NCBI RefSeq assembly: GCF_000003815.2
Contig: NC_049989.1
Span: forward strand, 66,351 to 130,350
Direction of reading: 5' to 3'
Source of the DNA: Branchiostoma floridae
Lineage: Eukaryota > Chordata > Leptocardii > Amphioxiformes > Branchiostomatidae
Length of the DNA stretch: 64,000 bases
Part shown: piece after piece, positions 1 through 14,100 of the stretch
How the letters are laid out: every line of letters starts with the position of its first letter
Position numbering within the stretch: position 1 is the stretch's first letter
Program-made: the position numbers and the translations under genes
The notes under the pieces: model-generated
Seen by the model: the letters and a program-made list of their open reading frames with translations, nothing else
The model's database searches: none
Told to the model about the DNA's origin: nothing

Positions 1-1770
1 TGCTGGTTGCTAACGAGCCAAAAAAATCCAGATGTTCTCTACTAATCTAGCTAGAGTATCAGTTTCACTCTCCCACACCGTCATGAATTCTGTCAATTCA
101 TGGACAAGCGGGCGCAAACTATACTGTTAGGCTCGTCCATGAGGCGTCGCCAAAAGTCGCTTTTGAGTCGGACACAGGTGGAGTTCACTGATGGTCGGCT
201 TGGAAACGAGTGTCTGAACAAAGCCATTGTAGAGCAGACTAAGGCCATTTTGATTTAATCATATGGATGACATCCACGCGCGCATCAATTTTCGGCCATT
301 TCCAAATTAAAAAAAAAGTTTTCCACCATGCTTTGAATCGTACAAGGCAGCTGTAAAAGGAACAAATACATGCCGCAGATTTAAAAAAATATATATCACT
401 ATATCGAGAAACATATACATAATGTCAACGTCAATTATTGTCCGGTATTTGGTACTCTGTGTTTGTCATTTGTTTAGCCTTCCAGACCACTCAGATTTTA
501 GAATGAATGTAACTTATATTTTTCATTCGCGCCCTCGCATCAGTTGTGGGACTCCCATAGGATGTCATCCACATAATCAAATCAACATGGCCTAACATAA
601 TTTCACCTGGCCACATACAAATGACTCTCTGATACAATTTGTTAATATTATGCACCAATGCGCATCTATCTGTTGAGGGTGAAAACCCAGCATTGTGCTC
701 TGTACCCTCGAACGATCATAAATATTTCAAATGTAACCATTTTCCTAATTAGACTAATGGCTTTTATGGCATCTGTTTGGCCGCTATCCGAATTTTTTTT
801 TACTCAATGGTCACCGCGTAACAAGGCCTGAAGGCCACTCAAGGTTACGGGTTACATGATTAGAACTGTAACAGCAACTCTTCGCCCTAGGTCAGAAACA
901 TCATGACTGAGACCAGCCCAATCGCTCACTATGAGTGAGGAGTAACTGACCCAATACATTGTATCAACATTTTAAAAATACATCAATGTTTATGTACGTG
1001 ACAAGTTAAATATTTTTTGTAGCATACATTTATAAAGGTGCACTCAATGGGATGTGTTTGCAGAGGAATGAAAGTTAAAAGTCACACTAAACAAGATGTC
1101 ATCAAATCATCTCGCGTGTTTGTCCGGTTTGGTTTGCCTCCAATTATTGTATAGTAGCAGCAACAAAAGCTGTGTCCTTGAAGTGAGCTAATTCTGTTGA
1201 GGGTTGATGGAAACATATGATTTTATACTGTTAAAATCAGGATGATTAGTAAGGTCCTTTGCGGAACAAAAGTTAGCATTTACGAACAGCTCACGTGTCT
1301 CGAGGAATTATCAATAACGAAGCATTATCGGTCAGTTTTTACCTATTCTGGAGATGTTTCCTACCGGTCGTTGTAATGGTTTCACCCTATTTGTCCTCGT
1401 CAAATGATATTCTTCTGGGCCCCCTTTTCATTTACCATTGAGGCAATCCATAGACGTAGTGTGGGCAGTTCTTCTAACTGTTGCATTAAAAAGTCGTTTT
1501 CGTAACCGTCTCCTTGGTTGTTACTAAGGCATAGAGAAGTCAGTTACGGTGAAATCGAGTGGCTCTCAGATTAGGTGGAAGCTTTTTCGACTATTTCCAT
1601 TTTTGTGTTTGTTTTCATTTTTTAAAATACGGGACGGATAACTCTGTTCGTGGTAGGACAAGAAGAAGTAGGGTACCGTCACCGGTGGATGCGTATGGCA
1701 GGAGCATCGCTTTTTCATGATCAGCATTTCGGTGCCGGAGTTCTTTTGCTGGAAAAAAGGCGGGAACAAC
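1..1770. other. 5' flank of the chimeric receptor gene, no coding signal seen
   Basis: This stretch holds one MITE (about 241-594) and otherwise AT-rich sequence with no recognisable exon. The promoter of the downstream gene presumably lies in its right half, but I could not identify a convincing TATA or initiator element. Confidence 0.5.
241..594. mobile_element. MITE with AAGGCCAT...ATGGCCT ends
   Basis: The left end reads AAGGCCATTTTGATTTAATC followed by a conserved ATGGATGACATCCACGCG block. The right end carries the inverse (GGATGTCATCCACATAATCA, then ATGGCCT). Related copies occur at 42498-42598 (short, about 100 bp), as a left half at 12727-12788 and as a right half near 39180-39240. 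It has no coding capacity. The flanks suggest a TAA/TTA target. It is a non-autonomous DNA transposon of unassigned superfamily. Confidence 0.7.
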
Positions 1771-1837
1771 ATGGCTGTTTTACGGCTGGTCTTCATCCAT
1801 GTCGTGCTCTTCGCCTGCTTGACCCGTGCCGAGGAAG
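1771..1837 (+). CDS. Exon 1: start codon and signal peptide
   Basis: An ATG is followed by a short hydrophobic stretch (MAVLRLVFIHVVLFACLTRA) typical of a secretory signal peptide. The exon ends at GAG GAA G with donor GTAAGA, in phase 1. The leftover G joins the GA that begins the exon at 4171, giving a glycine codon and running straight into the propeller. Translation therefore begins in the secretory pathway, which fits a receptor with a large extracellular part. Confidence 0.75.
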
Positions 1838-4800
1838 GTAAGAAACACCTGCAATAATCTTAAGCAGAGCTAAAGCTTTCTTTGCACAACACACGCACAC
1901 ACACACACATATATATATATATATAACGGGGGCCGCCCTAAGATGGTTCCCGTCGTAAGACGGTACGGATTTTTTTTTTTAAACAGAATTCTAACAGTAA
2001 TGTTGACAGTGCTGAATCACTGCGGTCACCGGCCTCTGCGCATTGGCGGCTCGTGTCGCTAACTATACGAACTCTTCCAAGCAGTCACACAACTGCCATG
2101 ATACACATAAATAAAGCTCCATAAAACACTATGAATATGGGTCTTCAAATGTTTGTTGAGTAGAAAAGCAACCAAAAGGAAGCGACATAAACATTGCCAC
2201 CATTGTACTCCCAAGGGGAGTGTGGCCGTGAAGGTGGCAGACTAGAGAACGCTCCAAACATTTATTTTACTGTAACAAATGATTCGTGCTGTCTATGAAA
2301 ATAAGACTTGACAGAGAGATGTAGATGGTATTTTCATATAATCAGACAGAGTTTTCTTGATGTTGGCGGTGTCGTTTTTTCGTAATGTTTTTTTTTTTAG
2401 TCGGGCATTCACAATCAGTGCATTCAGCCCATTGCCCGTAAAAACATCAGCTGAATTGTGCTAGGCAAAGCCTTCCTCATGTGAGACAAGAAGTACATAC
2501 AGTCACGATTTAACTGTCAAAAGAAACTTAAGCTAAAATACCATACTGTTAATTTTTTTCTGTGTACTTAAATTTACCACTTACTTCTGAAGGGAGCAAA
2601 ATGTAAAAAAGCGTACCAAGTTAGGCACACTGTCCAGCGTAGCACAAAATTGGAAGGTTACATACACGAAATTGTCTCACAGTGTTTGCCGCTTGTAACA
2701 CGCAGCACGAAAGGTTCATGAACCACATGAATGCATTTCTTATTCAAGTATGTTGTTCAAATCTATCTGTAAAAAATTCAGTCATCAAAATTTGACCACT
2801 CTCAGGCAACAACCGATAGAGCGCCATGAGTTTGAGCGCAAGAAAAAGCGTACCGTGTTGGGGCACCGCCCGTTATATATACTCACAAAAACACGCAAAC
2901 AGACATACACACACACATACACACACACACAAACATACACACACACACAGACACACACACACAAGCATGACATCTATGGCTAAGAAAGACGTTGGATCTG
3001 TAAATGTGCTCAGAGCCATGTCATATACGGAGAAATTGTCAAAATGTTTTGGTAAGGACACCCTTCTGTTTGCTTGGGTGTGGCGCATGAAGGGCTGAGT
3101 ATAACACGTAAACACGTTAATATTTGATGGCCGGTATATCTTACACCTTCTAGTGCTCGACTGGAATTGATTCATGTGTAACGTTACATGTGTAGCGATG
3201 TTATAGTAATTCGTTATAGCGTGTACATGGTTAAAAGCTATCATATAGATTGACACATAATTGTACGTGTCAGGTACATATTGGACCAACCTGAAGCAGG
3301 CCGTCGATTCGCCCCTCGATTCCTAGCCAGCGTTTGAGCTTTGCACTGAACATAGCATCTGATTCGGACGTCTATTCAAAGAAACTAAAAACTCTTCATT
3401 TCCTTTTAAACCTAAAACATATCAAGAATAACTGCATATTGTCTATTACCACCTAATTTATGTATATATACACATAGATGATATTAAAAAGTGTAATATC
3501 AAAGTTTAGGAACGAATATGAAAGTAGCAGACGACATATAGCGACAAATTCATGAACTACGACTTCCTGTATTAGGGGACGTCCAGATACTCGACAATCT
3601 CGAGAAAGTTTAGCAGTATCTGACTCACTTACAGTAAACTGTTAACTATACATGAGGGGAGGGCCACCAGATATCATGCAGAACAAGCAAGCGCTTCTCG
3701 AGTTGTGTTGTTAACAGACACATACACCAACCTACAGTACCGACGGAAAATGTCAGGTCAACCATCAATCATAAGCTTCCTTTTTTATAACCGCTACTCA
3801 GTTATCAAATTTCATGAAGATCCACTAACAGCTTCTTGAGTTATGTTGCCCACAAAGAAACGCCCAAAATTTCACAGCCCCTTTCAGTACCGGCGAAAAT
3901 GCCAGGTGAACAATTTTTGAACTTGACCATCGATTCAACCGCTACTTAAATACTCAATATCATAAAAAAATTCACCCACGGGTTCTCGAATTATGCTCGT
4001 TACATGCAGACCCACAGAATGGCGTAACTGAAAACATAACCTTATTGACGAAGGTAATAACTAGAAGATTTAACATATTAGTAAGATTATGTATGTAATG
4101 ACTTAAGACATGGCAATCCTTTATAGACTCCTGTATATTGTTCAATACCGTATTTTCCTCAACCCATTAGGAAACCATACCCCCCACAACAGCAGTGAGC
4201 CGTTCCTCTTGGTCACTGACAATTCTGGAGGAACGATTCTTCAAGTGAACATCACTTCCGGCTCGACTCTTGTGCTACCACTGGGGGACGTAGGAATGCC
4301 CACCGTTCTGGACTATGACCCGCTCACCGACTACGTGTACTGGTTCGATACTCGAGACAACGTCATCAAACGGGCTTATCGTGATGGAAGTGACAGTGAG
4401 ACCATCATAGATACCGCCAACAATGGTTTGTTATACTTCACCATTATCCTCCTTCAAATTTACTTGAATGTAAGTTCATCTGTGACGGTAGTCAACATTA
4501 TGTTACAATTTTAAGACTTTACATCCGTACACAAAATAAAGCGCTTACCAACAATGTTTCCATCAGTCCTCTGATCCTTCTCAAGTTATAACCAAACAGA
4601 GACGGGGGCCGATACCGACTGCCAAGCACCATTGACCGTTTGCTGACGTCAAACTTCCGTTCCGTTCAACTTGAGAAGGATCAGAGGACTGATCGAAAAC
4701 TTGTTGGTAAGCGCTTTATTTTGTGCACGGATGTATGGTCTTAAAACTGCAACATATATAACTCCTTAGATTTATTTTAGAAGCGAGTACTTCAAAATGC

Positions 4801-7800
4801 TATATCTCATTCATTGTCACGTCCTCGTATCTATTCTGCAGATGCCCGGGGCCTGGCACTGGACTACACTGCCGGCAACATCTACTGGTCTGTCCATGAC
4901 ACTCACACTATCTCTGTAGCAAAGAAGAATGGAGCGTCCGCCAGGACACTTCTGACGTCACCAACCACCTTGTGGCCTTACAACCTGGTCCTGGACCCCA
5001 GGAATGGGTGAGTAATATATATATGTAATATAGGGTTAATGACCCACCCCGAGGTGTGTACGGTGCCATAACTCATGGCCTATTCCTATAACCACCGAAT
5101 GAAGCTAGTCGCCGAAACGTCTACGGAAGAATTCAAAGAAAGTTGTGAAACAAAGAAGACCTTGTTCGACTGATCTATTAACCTGGTGAAACTATTTGTG
5201 GATGTAAGATTTTTGTTTGATGGACTTATTTCCACAGATTCGTGTACTGGGCGGATGGTGGTCATGGCATAATTCACCGTGCTACGCTGGACGGTAGCAA
5301 CCACACGGCTCTCATTATGGGCTTGAGTCATCCCTACGCCATTACAATAGACTACAATGGTAAGAAATAGACCTTAGTTACCTCCATGAAATATCATGGA
5401 GGTTCTATTTTACTCTGCGTTTATCTGTGTGTCCGTGTGTGTGTAAACAAGATTACTCAAGAACGGCTTGGTTAATTTTTTTTTCACGCTTAGTGTGTTT
5501 GTAGTGTGTGATGAAAGCTGGAATTAATTAGATTTTGGGCCCCCCTAGTGGCTTTCCCTGGTGTTGCAGCACAACTTCCGGTTTTGCTATTCTGATTACG
5601 CTATGGTCACAATTTTTGAGTGTTAGATAGCTCTTGTGCTCAAGAAGAAGTGACATAAGTTTGGGCAGGGCCATTTTTGTCAAAAACTTCTGAAGAGGAT
5701 AACTCAAGAAGGGAACAACGGATTTTCATGATGTTTGGTATGTAGGTACCTTAGACAATGATGTACAAGATAAAATACAAATTATGCAAAAGAGGAGTAC
5801 ATTTGAATAATTAATGACAACATTATATCATAGTAGGTTTTTTTTTCAATTTTCAACGACAGTGGGAGTCCAATACTCCACAAAACAGATTTATTTGTTC
5901 CGAAATGGACCACTGTTTTGAGTATCGTCTATTCATAAGTTTTCACATACTGAATCAGGTCCAGGTTCAGGTCCAGACCTGGACCTGATTCTCTGAACCT
6001 GAACCGGACCTGGACCTGAATCTTCTGTACCGGTAACCACCCCTAGTCTTGACCGCTTTATTTGTTCATCCCATTCAGAGGATCGATTGTACTACCGTGA
6101 TCAGCAATACGGCATCTACAGCTCTGACCTTGTGGGGAACGATGTCCGAGAAGTGCTGTATGAGGAAGGGAAGTGGGTTCGTGGTATTGCAGTTGATGAG
6201 CACTTCATTTACTGGTCGTCTAACTGGTGGGATTCATCCTCATCAACCAACCGCGGTATGATAGGAAAGTGAGGAAATTTCGTTGAAGAGATTCATCAGT
6301 TACGTAATATGTACACGGTTAATAGAATTTCCATCAACCAGTGACTAGACTACATTTTGAATGGTAAGCTCACGTACCTCGAAAGATCCACGCAAATCCC
6401 GACCCAGTTCTCGCAACTCTCGCGAGAACTGGGTCACTCCATGATCAAGGTGGACTGATAGCCATCAAAAATTTGGAGGTACGTGAGTTTACCTTTCAAA
6501 ATGTAGTCACTGATTGTTGAAACTTCAATTAACTGAGAAAATTTCGTATTTTTCCAGAACTATCGTAGAGTAGAATTTGTTATCACCAAGCGAGGTAAGG
6601 GCATCTTCTCTGGATAGTTTTATAGAACGTTTGCAGATAGATGTGGAAAAACTAGGTTTGACGGGTCACTCAGTGTAATATAACCAGCTGCTGTTGCGCT
6701 GCGTGCCTGCAAAGCTGGTGTGTTGCACCGTCTCGAATGTTATCTCAACCAGGAATGGCATAAATATGAGTATACTAAGCTAAAGTGGCATAGCGATTAG
6801 TAATTTCCTACATAGAACCATTTACCATTGTTATGACAATGCATGCAACTACGTAGATATTAGTTTTGATGCTCTGCACATGTATTGCAACCGAACTTGC
6901 CATACATTGTACCCGTACAATTGTTGCGCAATAAATATTGAATTCAGTTGAATTCAGTTATATGTGATAGGTAATTAAGGACACAAATGTTTCGTTCCAC
7001 GTCTCAAGGATGTCTAAGACCAACATGACTAGGACTGTTTTCGTGGACGGACTGGGTAGTCCATGGGGCATCTACATTACCGAGGCAGGTCCTGCTGGTA
7101 AGTACAACTCCTGAAAGACATATGAGGGCGGTACAAGAAGCTACCTGTGTGTGAAAGAAAGTGCAAACAATGCACGTCAAACATGGTGGAAGACGAAACA
7201 CATTTTATGTCAAACTGCTCTTTCTACGATCACTAAAGAAAAGAGCTGTTTGAAGACGCCACCAAATTCCACCCAAACGTCTCTACATTCACTGACAAAA
7301 AGAAAACAATTCTTGTTCTAACATCACAAAACCCACACTTGATAGAAAAGGTGGGATCTTTTGCCTTCTACTGTCTTCGAAAAAGGAGTCGAACTCAATT
7401 ACCCAGCATCTAGAGATACCTTTTACTAGTTTTATATCAGAGTACTAGACACTTGCGATATTGTTTTAAAAATTTACACAATAATCTCTCGTGTTACCTG
7501 CAATAAGCCTTCTCACACTAGTTACCACGCATGCGCGGGTGAAAGGAACTCTGGGTAATATGTCAAAGTTGAAGGCCCACAGAAAATTAACATTCCGCGA
7601 TTTTGAAGTGAAAGAAGTAGTGCGAAATGCTTTTGCTTCGGTAACCGCAGCTACAAGAAGCCTTTGTAGATTGAAATCATGAAGGACTGAAGTAACAAAC
7701 TGTTTCCCCACACAGAGATCCCCTGCTCCCCCGGGTACTTCCCGTGCGGACAGGGAAATGCCTGCATCCTGGCGTGGAGGCGGTGTGACGAGGCGACGGA

Positions 7801-10800
7801 CTGTCCAGACGGGAGCGACGAGGAAGGTTGCGGTAAGTTGTAAAAATATAGAATGCAACACGGTGTATTTCGTATCACCCGGGTACAAGCCCGACCCCGG
7901 GAAGGATCGCCCGAAGGCCGGAGGTTCGATGTACTCGAAGGAAGCCCGCGTGATACAAATTCGAAGCCTGTGTGATACAGAAAGTTATCAGAAGGTCCAG
8001 AACACCAGTATGGAACGTTTTCGCGACTCAGGAATGACAAAGATGCAAAAAATTCACGGCGATTTTAAGTTGGTGCTTTTCGCGGTAGCCGCTTTACCGG
8101 GAACTCAAAACCACCGCGAACCTTTGAACATTTTCCTTCTGCTCGCACCGCCTACAGCACCCCTTCTCACTTCATACTATGTATTATACATTGTCACAGT
8201 ATTCAGGAGGTAGATACGGTTAGACTAGGTCAGTGACAGTTGATCACGCCAGCACTATCAAAGTCAAAGTCGACTGTTCTGTCCGTTTGTTACACACTTG
8301 CCGAGTAACCAACCAGCAGTAAGTGGTTTCCGACTTGCATTTTTTTTACATTATGTACAGTATGTGACTATAGTAATTTAAAGTACTTTGTTAGCGGGAT
8401 AGCACTACCGCGAACTCAAAACTAGGAACTACTCCCATCTCAACTTTTTTCACTGATTGAGCAGATTTATAAACGGCTCATCATTTCTTCTTATTTGTCA
8501 GTGCCGCATTTCAATAATTATCTAATATAAATGGTATAATGTTCAAAGTGATAATTTATCTACATAAATATTGTTGTAATTTTTAGTGTGCCAGCCAATT
8601 CCGGGGGACTTCAACCTCGGCGACAGACTTGCGGTGCTGCCGAATCAGCTGGGCCAGACGACGTTTGAGGAGATACAGAATTCCTCTGCCGTGGCGTTAC
8701 TCAACAGTTCGCCCAACAACGCAGAGGACCAACATCCTGAGTTCCGGGAATTTGCATCTACCGTCATCTTCCCACGATGTAATGTCTATGAGGCTTCCTG
8801 CTCCTCGTCTCAACATGGAGTCAACACAACCTCGTGCTTGTGAGCAAAAATACTGTATTCGACTGGACACTGTGCCAAATGCTTCAGGAACACTTACTGG
8901 AAAGGCCGATATTTGCTAGGGAGCAAATACAGCATGTTTCACTCCATCTCCATAGCCTATAGCTATGGCATAGCAGTAGTAGTAGAGACGTACGGTATAT
9001 TACCGCAACGTTGGGGTTATACCACGGGGTGACATACCTTTTTTCTAGCTGATTACAAGACGGGGATGCGCCATCCCCATCCCCATCCCCGTTCAAAAAT
9101 TGTTTGAATTCAATATCAATTTCTTTGTAGAAATGGACCATCCAATTATCACCCCACTCCAAAATGTTTTATCAATTCGACCCCCAGCAGAATGCACTCA
9201 ATGTTACCCTATTTTTGCCCATAGTGTGAAAGCTACCCCTGACCAAATTCCAGATCTTTTCAATTTTATGGACCCAAAGTCTGAATGAAGTTCTGTGTGG
9301 CGCACCTCTATACCGACATTGTCATTTAGTTTTGATACAAGGGAATGGTAGCCAAAGATGTACATTTTGAGTCTAGAAAATCTTTTTAAAAACTCAATGT
9401 TTCAAATGGTGTATGCAAAAGGCGTTAATAATAGAGTCCTATGGACATATATCATAGCCTGGTATCCAGCCGTATTATAGCCTCAGAGTCTCTTCTGTCC
9501 ACTTCGCAAATATTTGCAAAGATGACAGAAGAGACTCGGGAGCTATAATACGGCTCGATACCAGGCTACATATATCCGGGCACCTCTATTCCAAATTGCA
9601 GGTCATTACCTTATAAAACCAGAACGGTACAGGGGCTCAAAATATACATTTTTGGAATTAGAATGACAAAAAACTGAATAAAGTAATTTCAGAGCCTGTA
9701 TAAATGAATTAAGGAAAAGTCTGAGGGAAGTTGCCAGCTGTATCTCCGTGACAAATTTCAAGTCATTTGGCCCCCAAATGAACAAAACTGAATCCATTTG
9801 AAGAAAATGTAAGAAAAAGTAAGGATATATTTCAATCCATACTCAACATAGAATAGATATTTCAATCCATACTGTGTATTTGATGAAAGTGCGTACTCAG
9901 TTTTTTTATAATATGTTTAATATCAGCCATCTGGTAGTTCCTGCTCACGATTTGGAGAGTAACGTTCACGCTGTAATTGTTATAATTTGTTTGTAGTGTT
10001 TTAAAGTTCTGTGTTGATGATGGAATATGACAAACCTTTACCCTATCCCTGTTTAGTCCAGTTCAGTCCAGTTTAGTCTAGTTTAGTCCAGTTTGTGAAT
10101 AGACAGGAGACGTATTTCTTTTCTGGGTTTACGAAGAAGAGAGCGGTAGTTCTGCATCTGCCTAATCTCCGCTCCCATGGGAATATTTTTTGAGAGAATC
10201 TTTTAGGACAACCTTAAGATTTTTTCGGAACAATCGAGATTTTTTTATAACAATCTTAAGATCTTCCATAACGATTCAAGATTCTTTGAAATGATCTCAA
10301 TACTTTTCCAAACATCCGAAGACTTGGGACTTTTTCAAGCAATTTTCAAAACATCTCAAGATTTTACACAGAATCTCAAGATCTATTGTAAAAATCTCAA
10401 GATTTTTCGATTTTCAATAAAACCCTTCTTGGAGGTCATAATAATCCTCTGAGTAACAGAGAAGTTTCTCACAAAATATCAGATGTGTCATTTTAAGCTG
10501 AAAATGGCTACAAGCAATAGTCCAAAGCTCTGCTCAGTCCAATAACAATCTGCTCGCTGTTACTATATTTTGTAGGGGCACACAACTGCTAGCGTGCCGT
10601 TCGTGGTGTGAGGAGGTCCTCAAAATGGCCGATGACCGGATGAAGGACCAGCTCCCTACCTGTGACTTGTTTCCGTCACCACAACACGGTTGTTGGAACC
10701 TTAAACCAGAATGGAAGAACAACGAATGTAAGGAGAAATACTCCGTTCACTCACTACTTTTCTTAAATTGTACTATTCCCCATAGCTCGCAGATCATAAA

Positions 10801-11077
10801 GTTCATCTGTGCTGATAAATGTCATTGTGAAGTAGCTAAACTTTATTTACCCAACACTGGAAATCTGTATCTGTATCTATATACTAGTAGTCGGTATAAC
10901 CATCTGTATTGTATAATGTGCAGTTACCAGGACTAGACATTTATAGTAGCATACAGCTAGTTGGGTAGCCCTGGCTGTATGTCTTTTTATCAATTTGGCT
11001 TTGGTCACTGAATTTCATATTCAGTTTTATTTCACTATTTAGGAATGTATCATTTTGTACATCGATACGATAAATTG

Positions 11078-11125
<48 letters not shown>

Positions 11126-14100
11126 GATTTCTCCTTTAATATCCAGTTTGCTATCATGGCAACGGCATGAACTACCGTGGTAGATCGAGTAAAACTATAT
11201 CCGGGGCAGAATGTTTGGAGTGGTCCGATGCGCAGGCTGGTTTCTACACGACAAAGTACCCCTGGGCTAACTTGGTGAACAACTACTGCCGCAACCCTAC
11301 CGGTCACGAGCGGCCATTTTGTCTTGTGAAAGATGGCAGACAAGAAGACTGTGACCTTATTCCATGCAGTAAGTTGTGCATACCTCCCTAGTGTCACTTT
11401 TACAAGTATGATTATTTGGCAACAACACAACATGTTTGCCTATTTTGGTCTAACTGACCATCCCCGAAGAATGAAAAAGGCGAAAATTAATAAGAACACT
11501 GATGCCATCCATAAAATTTACTTCCTGTGGTCTGATCTATCTTTCTTAACCCTATTCAGACGGGGGGGGGGGGGCTTTTGAGGCCTGCGCCAACTTTGAT
11601 GTCCAATGACGCCAGAACGGCTTACGCTAGAGCCACCAAATTTAATGAGTTTTCCTGAAATATTGTTGGCAACAATATTATGAAGTTTGACAAATTTTCC
11701 GTTTTTTCGTGTTGCCATGGCAACCGTTCGTTGACAGGCAGTTTTGCCAAAAATCACTATTTTTGGTTCTAACAATGTATTTTTCACATTTATTTGCTAT
11801 ATTACTGCTATTTTGTTACATAAATAAAATCTTACATTATTTAGCATATCTTTTATTATTATATATGCATAAGTTATGCTAATTTGATGACGTCATCAGC
11901 CCCAAATCCAAGATGGCGGACCGTATGGCCAGATCAAGAATAACAAGCTAATTATTCCATGAAATTTGTAACTACCTGGTATTTTTTCATCAAAAACCAT
12001 TTAAATGAATGAATTCAGTCTATTTTCATTGCCATTTGTGATTATTTGTTGCAAAAAAAGTAGTTTTAAGAAATTCTAGGTGGTGGATATCATCGAGCCC
12101 AACTCGTATCTTAGATGTGCATGACGTCATTTTATGACGTCATTTTGACGCCATTGATGTTGCTATTGGCAACGCAAGTCGTAATAAACATTATTATTCT
12201 GTTATCTGCACTTGTTGTTACATTTTTGTAGAGTAACTTGAAGTTTTCTGAGAATACCCTTTTTATGGGTCCGGCCAATATAATCGAATTGATGACGTCA
12301 TATTTACGTCATCGTACGTCAACGTAACGTCAACCGTCACATACTTGTCAGATATTTTGTCCACATTATGTCCTAAAAAACTGTTGGCCCTAAAGCACGT
12401 CGTGTTAGAGTTATAGGACTTAGAAGTGGAGGGCCTCAAAAGCCCCCACCCCCCGGTCCAGGGTTGACCAAAAAAGCCCGATCTGAATAGGGTTAATGAT
12501 TTTAAAATGATTGCCCCTCTAACTTATATCACCTAGATGAAAACGGTTGCTGGGACATGGGTCCTCCAACCAACGGCATCAGAGTCCCTGCCAAGAGGTT
12601 CTACAACGTGGGAGAAAGGGTAACTTACACCTGCAACGAAGGGTACAACCTTGATTTTAGGCATACCAGCAGGGTGACATGCTTCGAAGATGGCACCTGG
12701 CAATATGACAAACCCAGCTGTTCTGGTAAGGCCATCTTTATTTGATTATACAGATGACATCCACGAGCGCATCAATTTTCGTCAGTAATATAGTAGGGAC
12801 AGGATCACTATCATTATTCAGGCGGAGCAAGGTGGAGCAGGTCAGAGGTCACATATTATTTATTCAGGTGGAGCAGGTCAGAGGTCACATATTATTCATT
12901 CAGGCGGATCAGGTCAGAGGTCACATATAATATATGCAGGAGGAGCAGGTCAGATGGTCACATATTATTCATTCAGGTAGTGCAGGTCAGAGGTCATCGT
13001 CACCGCCACCCCCCTCCCCCATTGTGAAAGACATGCCCTTATTTGGCTAGCTTGTATGTCTCTGCTAGGGGACTATTTTGGAAGTGTTGTGGTCTCCACG
13101 TAATGGATATATATGTCAACCGGTTGAATCTGCTGACATCAGTCTTGAAAGCACAAACAACAGACGTCTTTCGTCAGTTACTAAATCACAAATCCCAAAC
13201 ACTGGCGACGCCCCAGTTCGGCGGCGTGCCTTAAAGTAATACAATGAGTGGATACGATCTCGGCGGAAGAGGAATATGAAAAGATTATCGACAGTTTCAT
13301 GGACAACGTACCCAACGCGAGGGATGGGCTGAAAACGGTGCTCGAGAAAGTACTGCAAGAGCGACGATTAAACTGTGGTCGACTCGTTACCGCAATGTCT
13401 TTCGCCGCGGACGTTTGTATCAACTCGAACGAACGCTATGAAAGAAATACCAGTGCCATCTTGACCGAGTTAGCAACGTTGATTTGCGACAATGCGGGAA
13501 ACTGGTTGTTACGCCAACGTGGATGGGACGGATGGCTTGACCGTCGGCGGCACGACAAGTACCCGTCGTTTGTACAGTGTCTCTGTTGGCTTCTCACTGC
13601 AAACGTTTGCATCATCGTGACGTAAATTTTGCACTAAACACGCCCGAACATGTAGCATGTTAAAACACGCCCATCATAAGTAAGGTACGCTGTTTGGTCA
13701 ACGCTCGGTAAGCATATTTGTCATGTAACTTACGTACGAACATATACTATCTATATGTACATGCAGTAAATCATTCCTTTGGAGTAGCTATACGTGTTGC
13801 TCCGGAGTAAAAATAAACTGCTCCGGAGTAAAAGGAAACTGCTCCGGAGTAAATGAGTAAGTATATTTGTTGTAAGTAAGTATATTTGCCATGTGCGTAC
13901 GAACATATACCATCTATATGTACATGCAGTGAATCATTGCTTTGGAGTAGCTCTACGTGTTGCCCCAGAGTAAAAAAAAAACTGCTCCGGATTTAAAAAT
14001 ACTGCTCCGGAGTATGCTCCGGAGTGAATGAGTAAGTGTATTTGTTGTAAGTTAGTATATTAATTTTACTAAGAACATGTACCATCTATATGTACATGAA

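Noticed and set aside
2750-3289. Open frames over the CA-rich tract
   Set aside because: They consist of His/Thr or Val/Cys repeats produced by the (CA)n microsatellite on both strands. No domain or splice support.
7758-8213. 150-codon plus-strand frame overlapping the LDLa exon
   Set aside because: It is out of frame with the LDLa domain, crosses the splice donor and shows no recognisable domain.
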